Assembly: GCF_036248275.1 (NCBI RefSeq)
Contig: NZ_CP109181.1
Span: forward strand, 1,054,001 to 1,118,000
DNA: 64,000 bases
DNA from: Streptomyces sp. NBC_01716
Lineage (GTDB): Bacteria > Actinomycetota > Actinomycetes > Streptomycetales > Streptomycetaceae
Direction: 5' to 3'
Shown: one piece after another, positions 43,935 through 50,612 of the stretch
Position numbering within the stretch: the stretch's first letter is position 1
Layout of the letters: every line of letters begins with the position of its first letter
Made by a program: the position numbers and the translations under genes
The notes under the pieces: generated by a model
Databases searched by the model: none
The model's input: the letters and a program-made list of their open reading frames with translations, nothing else
What the model was told of the DNA's origin: nothing

Positions 43935-43987
43935 TGGCAGGACAGTAGGAGCGGGGGCGGGACGGCCACGTCCGTAAAATTGCCTAC
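43935..43987 (-). promoter_or_regulatory. Duplicated promoter region of the SDR operon
   Basis: Read on the minus strand, GTAGGCAATTTTACGGACGTG is followed about 15 bases later by CCGCTCCTACTGTCCTGCCAC. The plus strand at 44192-44244 has the same layout (GTAGGTATTTCTACGGACGTG, then CCGCTCCTACAGTCCTCCCAC). Conservation of these blocks between a live gene and a relic suggests they contain the promoter and an operator of the form GTAGG...TAC. The assignment is inferred from conservation. Confidence 0.5.
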
Positions 43988-43992
43988 TTTGC

Positions 43993-44036
43993 GGTCGCGC
44001 CCCTCCGGCGCGGCGCCGCGCCGGAGGGGCGCGACC
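43993..44036. repeat. 44-bp perfect palindrome
   Basis: Bases 43993-44014 are the exact reverse complement of 44015-44036, with no loop and no mismatch. The DNA is nearly all G and C. It lies between the two inverted promoter copies, upstream of both, where no transcript should end. It could extrude as a cruciform, act as a protein site or mark the centre of an inverted duplication. Confidence 0.9.
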
Positions 44037-44191
44037 GGTGGCCGGGGCGTCCTGGACGAGGGCCGCCCGTGCCCGTGCGCGCGGTCGGGTCAGCGGGTGA
44101 AGCGCCGGGGGCCTTGGACCAAGACCCCGGCGGGCACGCCGCTCCACTCCTGCGGGCGTGGCCGCCCTCCGTTGGGCGCCGCGCGCGAACC

Positions 44192-44375
44192 GTAGGTATT
44201 TCTACGGACGTGAGGAGTCGCGTCCCGCTCCTACAGTCCTCCCACGGCCCGATCGTCCGGCGCCACCAGCCGCCGGGACACCTTGGCAAGGAGGAACGGA
44301 ATGCAACGCTTGCCCGGAAAGTCGCCCTGGCCGACGGTAACGCCCGGGGCACCGGCCAAGGCGTCGCGGACAGAT
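44192..44375 (+). pseudogene. Decayed SDR gene start with intact promoter-like region
   Basis: The ATG at 44301, with a strong AAGGAGG 6 bases upstream, begins MQRLPGK like paralogue 2. A missing base after 44321 shifts the frame. With one base restored it reads KVALADGNARGTGQGVAD, which matches the [18 protein letters not shown] start of the SDRs. Similarity ends near 44375. The 110 bases upstream match the promoter of paralogue 2 in inverted orientation. The rest of the gene is lost where eutB begins, so eutB may now use this promoter. Confidence 0.7.
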
Positions 44376-44469
44376 CCGTGCTGGACCGCCGACACCGCCG
44401 GACGACCACCGCGCAGCAACACGCCGGCCCCAACAGAGCTGACCGCTGCCCTGTCCACGACGAGGACTC

Positions 44470-45879
44470 ATGACGACGTACCACCAGCAGGTGGCAGGCA
44501 CCACCTACACCTTCCACGGGCTCGTGGAGGTCCTGGCGAAGGCCGGACCTCGGCGGTCGGGCGACGAACTCGCCGGTTGCGCCGCGCAGTCCGACGCCGA
44601 GCGCGCGGCGGCCCTGTGGGTCCTGGCCGACGTCCCTCTCGACCGGTTCCTGGAGGAACCCGTCGTCCCCTACGACAGCGACGACGTGACACGGCTCATT
44701 CTCGACCGTCATGACCGACAGGCGTTCGCCACGCTCTCCGCTCTGACCGTCGGCGGCCTGCGGGACTGGCTCCTGAGCACCGCGGCGGCACCCGACGCGG
44801 CGGACCTGCTCTCCAGGGTCTCCCGCGGGCTGACACCCGAGATGGTTGCCGCCGTCTCGAAGACCATGCGCAACCAGGACCTGGTCGCGGTCGCCAGGGC
44901 GACCCAGGTGACTTCCGCCTTCCGCACCACCATCGGCACACCCGGCACTCTCGCCACCCGGCTCCAGCCCAACCACCCCACGGACGACCCGCGAGGCATC
45001 GCAGCGGCCACCGTCGACGGTCTGCTGCTCGGCTGCGGTGACGCCGTCATCGGCGTCAACCCCGCCACCGACTCCCCACAGGCGGCTGCGGACCTGCTGC
45101 ACCTGCTCGACGACGTCCGGCAGCGGTACGCCATCCCCACGCAGTCATGCGTGCTCTCCCACGTCACCACCACGATCGAACTGATGGAGCGCGGTGCGCC
45201 CGTGGACCTGGTGTTCCAGTCGATCGCCGGTACCCAGGGCGCGAACGAGAGCTTCGGCATCACCCTGCCGATGCTGTTCGAGGCCGACGAGGCAGCCCGC
45301 GCGATGAGCCGCGGCACCGTCGGCGACAACGTGATGTACCTGGAGACCGGTCAGGGCTCCGCCCTCTCCGCCGCGGCCCATCTCGGTACCGACGGCCGTC
45401 CTGTGGACCAGCAGACCCTGGAAGCCCGCGCCTACGGGCTCGCCCGGGAACTCGCCCCCTTCCTGGTGAACACCGTCGTCGGCTTCATCGGCCCCGAGTA
45501 CCTCCGTGACGGACGCCAGATCATTCGCGCCGGGCTGGAGGACCACTTCTGCGGCAGGCTCCTCGCGCTCCCCATGGGGGTCGACATCTGTTACACCAAC
45601 CACGCCGAAGCCGACCACGACGACACGGACACCCTGCTCCTGTTGCTCGGCGCAGCGGGCTGCGCCTTCGTCATCACGGTCCCCGGAGCGGACGATGTGA
45701 TGCTCGGCTACCAGAGCCTCTCCTTCCACGACGTGCTCACCGCCCGCCAGGTCCTCGGCCTGGCCCCCGCACCGGAGTTCGCCGCCTGGCTGACCAGCAC
45801 CGGTCTCGCGGACCGTACGGGCCGACTTCTGCCCGCCGACCCCGCGACCGGCCCCTTTCACCCCCTGATGAACGCATGA
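44470..45879 (+). CDS. eutB: Ethanolamine ammonia-lyase large subunit
   Basis: 469 residues. Family segments are evident: SRGLTPEMVAAVSKTMRNQDL near residue 117, FRTTIGTPGTLATRLQPNHPTDDP near 155, VDGLLLGCGDAVIGVNPATD near 180, and LGRL/ATPLP-like later parts with MGVDICYTNHAEAD. EutB forms the TIM-barrel that holds substrate and, with EutC, adenosylcobalamin, and converts ethanolamine to acetaldehyde and ammonia. The ATG lacks a close strong RBS. The small subunit overlaps by four bases. No microcompartment genes, EutA reactivase or aldehyde dehydrogenase lie nearby. I looked for and did not see a cobalamin riboswitch upstream. Confidence 0.95.
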   Translation: MTTYHQQVAGTTYTFHGLVEVLAKAGPRRSGDELAGCAAQSDAERAAALWVLADVPLDRFLEEPVVPYDSDDVTRLILDRHDRQAFATLSALTVGGLRDWLLSTAAAPDAADLLSRVSRGLTPEMVAAVSKTMRNQDLVAVARATQVTSAFRTTIGTPGTLATRLQPNHPTDDPRGIAAATVDGLLLGCGDAVIGVNPATDSPQAAADLLHLLDDVRQRYAIPTQSCVLSHVTTTIELMERGAPVDLVFQSIAGTQGANESFGITLPMLFEADEAARAMSRGTVGDNVMYLETGQGSALSAAAHLGTDGRPVDQQTLEARAYGLARELAPFLVNTVVGFIGPEYLRDGRQIIRAGLEDHFCGRLLALPMGVDICYTNHAEADHDDTDTLLLLLGAAGCAFVITVPGADDVMLGYQSLSFHDVLTARQVLGLAPAPEFAAWLTSTGLADRTGRLLPADPATGPFHPLMNA

Positions 45880-46700
45880 GCACCTCGCCTCCGGATTTTT
45901 CCGGTCACGACAACGATCGGACGGGACAGACCCGCCCGTCGGGCAGGGCCCGCCTCCCCGACACCACCGATCCGTGGCTCGCTCTGCGCGCCCACACAAG
46001 CGCGCGCATCGGGCTCGGCCGGGTGGGGAACGCGATGCGCACCCTCTCCTTCCTCGAACTGCGCACGGCGCACGCCCTGGCCCGTGATGCTGTTCACCAC
46101 CCGCTCGACGTCGAGGCACTGCGACGCCGGACGGAGGCCACGGGAGCAGGCACACCCGTCCACGTGACCTCGCGCGCCGGTGACCGCTCCACCTACCTGA
46201 GCCGCCCCGACCTGGGCCGTCTCCCCGGCGACCTGACCGGGATCCCCCGCGAGGCCGCCGACATCGGCGTCGTACTGTGCGACGGCCTGTCACCCGGCGC
46301 GCTCGAACGGCACGGTCCCCCGCTCCTGGAGGCCCTGCGCCAGGAGATGGACCAGGGACTGTCCTGGGCGCAGCCGGTCATCGCGACCCAGGCCCGCGTG
46401 GCGCTTGCGGACCACATCGGAGCCTGGCAGCGAGTGACCACGACAGTGGTCCTCATCGGCGAACGCCCCGGCCTGTCCGTCCCCGAGAGCCTGGGCATCT
46501 ACGTGACCCACTGCCCCCGCCCCGGGCGCAGCGACGCGGAGCGCAACTGTGTCTCCAACATCCACCCGCCCGAAGGCCTCGGCTATGCGCGAGCCGCCCG
46601 GATCACCGCCGCCGTCGTCCGGCGCGCCCGCGCACTGGGAAAGTCCGGAGTACACCTGAAGGACACGACGCGTGACCCGCATCAAGTGGAGCGCGACTGA
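45876..46700 (+). CDS. eutC: Ethanolamine ammonia-lyase small subunit
   Basis: 274 residues starting in the eutB stop (ATGA). After a disordered N-terminus the family pattern appears: PWLALRAHTSARIGLGRVGNA, then FLELRTAHALARDAVH, VVLCDGLSP, and late ERNCVSNIHPPEGLGY. EutC supplies much of the adenosylcobalamin pocket. The pair should work as an (alpha-beta) hexamer. Ammonia would serve as nitrogen source. Its place at the edge of the amide-hydrolysing cluster suggests that cluster may release ethanolamine or that the gene pair was recruited by rearrangement. Confidence 0.94.
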   Translation: MSTSPPDFSGHDNDRTGQTRPSGRARLPDTTDPWLALRAHTSARIGLGRVGNAMRTLSFLELRTAHALARDAVHHPLDVEALRRRTEATGAGTPVHVTSRAGDRSTYLSRPDLGRLPGDLTGIPREAADIGVVLCDGLSPGALERHGPPLLEALRQEMDQGLSWAQPVIATQARVALADHIGAWQRVTTTVVLIGERPGLSVPESLGIYVTHCPRPGRSDAERNCVSNIHPPEGLGYARAARITAAVVRRARALGKSGVHLKDTTRDPHQVERD

Positions 46701-46701
46701 G

Positions 46702-46735
46702 CTCGGCTGCGCGGCTTTCGCAGCAGCCGCGCCGA
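46702..46735 (+). terminator. Weak hairpin after eutC
   Basis: CTCGGC...GCGGCT pairs with AGCCGC...GCCGAG over 12 bases with a three-base bulge, directly after the eutC stop. The stem is interrupted, so this is tentative. The remaining gap to 46959 shows no gene. Confidence 0.4.
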
Positions 46736-46959
46736 GGACGCCCGCCACTGAATCTGTCTCACCCCTGCGGTCCAGGACCGCCGTGACCACCGGTCGCCTG
46801 ATCGACGCGGTCACCACCGGACACTGCATCGACCTCTACCTACGGATCTAACGAACTACGGGTAACCCGCTGCCGACCCCGCGATGGAAGGCCCGTTGTA
46901 CCCGTCCGGCCGTCTCGCTGTCCCCGAGCCTTCCAGCACTCAAGATCAAGTGCTTGGCG

Positions 46960-47199
46960 TTACCGGCCTTTCCATTGGTCCAACCCTCCGTAACCGTTTC
47001 GGCCGAGGCTTGGGCTTTGCCGAGTGATCACGGAGAGGCTCGTTCCACGGCGGAGGCCGGCCCGGTAGTCGGTGGGGCGGACTCCGAAGTGCCTGGTGAA
47101 GAGCGCGGCGAATGTGCCGTGGTCGCGGTAACCGACTTCCAGGTGGATCTGACGAGTGGTGCGGTCCGTGCTCTCCAGCAGGTGTTGGGCTCTGCGCAT
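46960..47199 (-). pseudogene. C-terminal fragment of an AraC-family regulator
   Basis: The reading frame starting at 47199 encodes MRRAQHLLESTDRTTRQI followed by EVGYRDHGTFAALFTRHFG and PTDYRAG, the second half of an AraC/XylS DNA-binding domain (second helix-turn-helix and signature). The first half and any sensor domain are missing. Upstream, in the same frame, it is joined directly to transposase sequence, so it was cut by an insertion or deletion. Its former target may have been the eut or SDR genes. Confidence 0.75.
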
Positions 47200-47470
47200 C
47201 ACCACCCGTGCGGGAAGCAGGCGTCGACGTTCCTCAGTACGTCCGCACTCCGCCACCACCTCATCCACCAACTCCGGCGGAAACGCACGCGTGTGCACTC
47301 CCAGGGCGGATGCGTGCGATCGCAAGGCGGAGGACCAACCCCGTAGATGGACCGGACGTACTTGGATGACTACGACAACGCAGGGGGCACCTCCCGTGCC
47401 CGAAGGGCTACGGGGGAGAGCGCGCGTGCCAGGCGTCGCGAGCCAGACGGGACTTCTAAAACACGCCCTA
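47200..47470 (-). mobile_element. Left end of an IS4-type element with transposase N-terminal fragment (copy B)
   Basis: On the minus strand the frame encodes LGVHTRAFPPELVDEVVAEC then GRTEERRRLLPARVV, the N-terminal (IS4_N-like) domain common in Streptomyces IS4-family transposases. It ends abruptly at the AraC fragment. Between 47318 and 47470 lie the leader blocks shared with copies A and C (GATCGCAAGGCGGAGGA, GTACTTGGATGACT, the 40-base block 47386-47425) and an end reading ACTTCTAAAACACGCCCTA, related to the terminal repeat of copy C. That end coincides with the stop codon of the kinase gene. The element is incomplete and not mobile on its own. Confidence 0.7.
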
Positions 47471-48817
47471 GGCGTGCACCTCCGCCTCGGTGCCGCCGCC
47501 GAACTCCAGCAGCAGGCCGGGGCGCAGGGCCACCGTGCGGCCGGGGCCGACCTCCTGGACCGTGCCGTCGTCACGGCGGACCGTCCACTGGAGCGCCGAA
47601 CGGTTGGTGAGGCCGAACCGCCCGCGCTGCTGGGGGTGTTCGGTCATCTCCCCCACCACGGCGGTGAAGTCGTGCCGCTCCGGGTCGTCCACCAGATGGT
47701 GTGCGTACACCCGCGCCTGCGGGTCGAGCCGGATGGCGCGGCGGGTACGCAGGGCGCCCCGGCCCGTGACGACTTCGAGCTTCGGGGGCAGCAGGACCGC
47801 GTTGCCGCACTTCCAGCAGTCGGGGGCCGGTCCTTCGGGCTGGGTCATGTTCTGCCGGCCACAGGACGCGCAGACGGTGATCGCGTCGAGCACCCGGCTC
47901 AGCGCGTCCCGCCACTGCGACTCACGGACCCGCGTCGACGGCGTGTTGAGCCCCCGGGTGAAGGTCTGCACGAACAGGTCACGCAGGATCTTCGGCAGCG
48001 CGCCCCAGGTCGCGATGACGGTCGGGTGCTCGCCCGGCACGGGCCTGTTGGCGGTGTCGGCGGGGTCGTAGATGAACAGCGGATGGGTGCCGTACATCTT
48101 GCGCTTGGCCGCCTCGTCCATGCAGCGGATCTTCAACGCCTGTGCGCCGTCGAGCGGGTGATGGTTCATCAGGAGGAGGAAGAGCAGGACGGCGAGCGAG
48201 TGCAGGTCGGACTGGATGCCGGGCTGCGCGCCCTTGTCACCGCGCACCAGCTCGGGGGCCATGAAGTCCATCGTCCCGGCGACGGCGGCGGCCTCGCCGT
48301 CCACCACGGCGTTGTCGTTGTCGCACACCAGCACATCGCCGGTGGCCGGGTCGAAGAAGATGTTGCCCCAGTTGATGTCGCGGTAGGCGATGCCCTTGGA
48401 GTGCAGGGTGAAGTACGCCTCGACGGTGTGCAGCGCCGCGGCGACGAGCGTACGCAGCGTGGTCGCCGCCACCGAGGCGTCACGGCGGAAGAGCGCGGGC
48501 AGGTCGTGGAAGCGCTGCGGCCGTACGTCCATCAGATAGCCGAAGCCCGGGTACGAGGCCGAGGGGTCCATCACGATCGTCTGCGGCCACAGGAACCGGT
48601 CGTCGCCCCAGCCGTGGTGGATGAGCCCTTCGAGGATCTGCCGCTGTCTGGCGTCGGCCAGTTGCGGGTAGTACCACTTCACGGCCCGGTCGCCGTGCGG
48701 CGTCCGCACCCGGTAGACCTCGCCCTGGCCGCCCGAGCCGAAGAGCTCGGCGACGGTGACCTGCTCCCCGGATTCGGTGACCAGGGTCTGTCCGGCTGCG
48801 AGCATGCCGTTCGCCAT
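47468..48817 (-). CDS. TerY-P-type protein kinase with zinc ribbon and FHA-like tail
   Basis: 449 residues. Kinase domain (about 20-300): glycine loop GSGGQGEVY, K47, catalytic loop YRDINWGN (D147, with Tyr for the usual His), metal loop DND at 166-168 in place of DFG, and a FMAPE motif. A zinc ribbon CASCG...CWKCG lies near 312-335. The beta-rich tail (about 340-449, GRFGLTNRSALQW) resembles an FHA-type domain. Together with the PP2C and vWA genes upstream it forms the TerY-P triad described by Aravind and colleagues in tellurite-resistance and conflict systems. The start ATG 48817 has GAGAGG upstream. Its stop codon lies in the end of an IS4-type element. Confidence 0.88.
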   Translation of the reverse strand: MANGMLAAGQTLVTESGEQVTVAELFGSGGQGEVYRVRTPHGDRAVKWYYPQLADARQRQILEGLIHHGWGDDRFLWPQTIVMDPSASYPGFGYLMDVRPQRFHDLPALFRRDASVAATTLRTLVAAALHTVEAYFTLHSKGIAYRDINWGNIFFDPATGDVLVCDNDNAVVDGEAAAVAGTMDFMAPELVRGDKGAQPGIQSDLHSLAVLLFLLLMNHHPLDGAQALKIRCMDEAAKRKMYGTHPLFIYDPADTANRPVPGEHPTVIATWGALPKILRDLFVQTFTRGLNTPSTRVRESQWRDALSRVLDAITVCASCGRQNMTQPEGPAPDCWKCGNAVLLPPKLEVVTGRGALRTRRAIRLDPQARVYAHHLVDDPERHDFTAVVGEMTEHPQQRGRFGLTNRSALQWTVRRDDGTVQEVGPGRTVALRPGLLLEFGGGTEAEVHA

Positions 48818-48833
48818 GCTGTACCTCTCTGCT

Positions 48834-49772
48834 TCAGTGCGTGTCGTCGTTGTCGGGGCCGGGGCGGGCGGGGCCGCGTCCGTTCGCCGGGAAGGCGCCC
48901 GCCAGGGTCGCGTCGTCCCCGGAGTACTTGGCCGCGTGGCCCAGCCAGTCGGCGAGTTGGGCCTGGACGGCCGCGACGCCGTGCGAAGCGGCGCCCGAGC
49001 GCACCCCGCTCGCGAAGGCCAGGAACCCCTCGTGGTCGGCGAAACTCTTGGAGAGTCCGTCGGTGGAGATGAGCACGCCCGGCGGCGGGCCGCCGCCGGT
49101 CAGCGGCTGCCAGTGCAGCCGCGCCTTGCGCCAGGCCTCGGGCTCGCAGAGCGATTCGGTCTCGTCGCCCATGTCGGGGCCGGTGTAGAGCGGCATCCTG
49201 GTCGTGCCGTCCTCGTCGACGAGGACGATGTCGCCGTCTCCCAACTGCCAGCAGACCAGCAGCCGTTCGGTGAGGACGACGCCTATCAGCGTGCTGCCGT
49301 AGACGGCGAGGTCGGGCTCCGGCACAGTTCCGGCGGCGGAGCCGGCCGTACCGCTCGGCACGGTGTTCGGCGCGCTGTTCGACGTGGTGCTCGCCGTGGT
49401 GTTTCCGCCGTGTGCGGGGGAGTTGGCCTCCTGGATCAGGACACGGCGGCGCCAGGCGTGCACGACCTGTTGCGGGAGCGTGCGGGCCTCGGCGAGCAGC
49501 CGGGGCAGGTTCGCCGCGTCCTCGCCGCGCCGTACGACCTCCCGCGCGTACACCTGGGCACAGGAGGTGAACGTCTCCACGGCCCAGCGCGCGCCCATCT
49601 CACTGCGGAAGTGCGCGCGCGACCCGTGACCGTCGGCGACGGCCAGCACGACGGCACGGCCGCCCGCCGTGACGAGGGCCCGGCCCCGGTCCTGGCTGAA
49701 CTTCTTGGCGACCCCTTTGACTCCCCCGTCGAGGAGCTCCCACGCCACGGTGGGTGTCCCGATGCCGCTCAC
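48834..49772 (-). CDS. PP2C-type serine/threonine phosphatase
   Basis: 312 residues. The PP2C metal motifs are present: DRGRA near residue 28, VLAVADGHGSRAHF near 42-55, GDGDIVLV, a STDGLSKSF segment and a final SGDDATLAG. An Asn/Ser/Thr-rich insert (about 112-145) is poorly conserved. The GTG start at 49772 overlaps the vWA stop (GTGA), and the gene ends 16 bases before the kinase start. It should reverse phosphorylation by the neighbouring kinase, probably on the vWA protein or another triad partner. Confidence 0.9.
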   Translation of the reverse strand: MSGIGTPTVAWELLDGGVKGVAKKFSQDRGRALVTAGGRAVVLAVADGHGSRAHFRSEMGARWAVETFTSCAQVYAREVVRRGEDAANLPRLLAEARTLPQQVVHAWRRRVLIQEANSPAHGGNTTASTTSNSAPNTVPSGTAGSAAGTVPEPDLAVYGSTLIGVVLTERLLVCWQLGDGDIVLVDEDGTTRMPLYTGPDMGDETESLCEPEAWRKARLHWQPLTGGGPPPGVLISTDGLSKSFADHEGFLAFASGVRSGAASHGVAAVQAQLADWLGHAAKYSGDDATLAGAFPANGRGPARPGPDNDDTH

Positions 49773-50458
49773 CAGATGTCGGTCTCGTCCTTGGTCAGCG
49801 GCACGACGGGCGAGACGTTCGCGGGTGCGGCGTCCTCGATCTTCGGCGCCGACGCCTCCTTGACGACCGCCGTGGACATCCAGCGGATCGCGGCGGCCAG
49901 CTGGCGCGGGTTCTTGGCGAGCAGCGGTTCGAGCTCGGGATTGCCGAGGAACTCCTTGAGCATGCTCTTGTCCGCGTCGTCGCCGATCGCGACGGCGACG
50001 CGCACGGCGCGCTTGCCCCACGGCGTGTCGTCGATGGCGCGCAGTCCCGAGCGCCAGTCGTCGGTCGGCTGGCCGTCCGACACGAGGGCCAGGACGGGCG
50101 GCAGCGCGCGCTGCGGCATCGGCGGGGTCTGGAGCGCGGCGGCGGCCATCCGGAAGGCGGCGCCCATGTCCGTGGCGCCGTAGGTGTGCACGTCGTCCCA
50201 GGTGAACCGGTCCACCGGGGTGGGCTCCTCGATGTGCCAACTCGCCCCGCTCGCGAAGGAGATGGCGCGGACGACCAGCGAGGCGGCCGGGTTGGACTGG
50301 GCGGCCTGCTGCATCTCCGGAATGGCCTCACGGATGGCGAAGTTCAGTTCGCCGATCTTGCCGTTCACTCCCATGGAACCCGAGCAGTCGAGCATCCAGA
50401 TGAAGTGTGCCGGGCGGCTGGCCATGCTGCCGCCGGGCACGTCGAGAATGATGGTCAC
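49769..50458 (-). CDS. vWA-domain protein (TerY-like)
   Basis: 229 residues from the GTG at 50458, which has GAGAGG upstream. The MIDAS metal site is complete: DCSGSMG (D-x-S-x-S form), a threonine in YGATDMG and VSDGQPTDD. The domain fills about residues 10-200 and is followed by a short acidic tail ending in DETDIW, a possible phosphorylation or docking segment. TerY proteins act as adaptors in metal-stress and antiviral-type complexes. It overlaps the phosphatase by four bases. Confidence 0.9.
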   Translation of the reverse strand: MTIILDVPGGSMASRPAHFIWMLDCSGSMGVNGKIGELNFAIREAIPEMQQAAQSNPAASLVVRAISFASGASWHIEEPTPVDRFTWDDVHTYGATDMGAAFRMAAAALQTPPMPQRALPPVLALVSDGQPTDDWRSGLRAIDDTPWGKRAVRVAVAIGDDADKSMLKEFLGNPELEPLLAKNPRQLAAAIRWMSTAVVKEASAPKIEDAAPANVSPVVPLTKDETDIW

Positions 50459-50612
50459 GCTGGTCCTCTCCCCCGAGGCGTCCCGTTCGCGCACGCCTGG
50501 TTCTGCCTGTGTGGTGCGTCCGGTGGTGATGTGTGGTGTTGTGGTGGCGCTGAAAGCCTAGTTGAGGGCGCGCGGGTACGTATGTTGAGCAGGGATACTG
50601 GGCGCACTCCGG

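Noticed and set aside
44040..44470. Cobalamin riboswitch upstream of eutB
   Set aside because: I looked for the conserved B12-box type sequence and found none. The region is explained by the SDR relic and its promoter.
46960..47574. A 204-residue intact regulator gene on the minus strand
   Set aside because: It joins part of an IS4 transposase to half of an AraC domain and overlaps the end of the kinase gene, so it is a chimera of relics.
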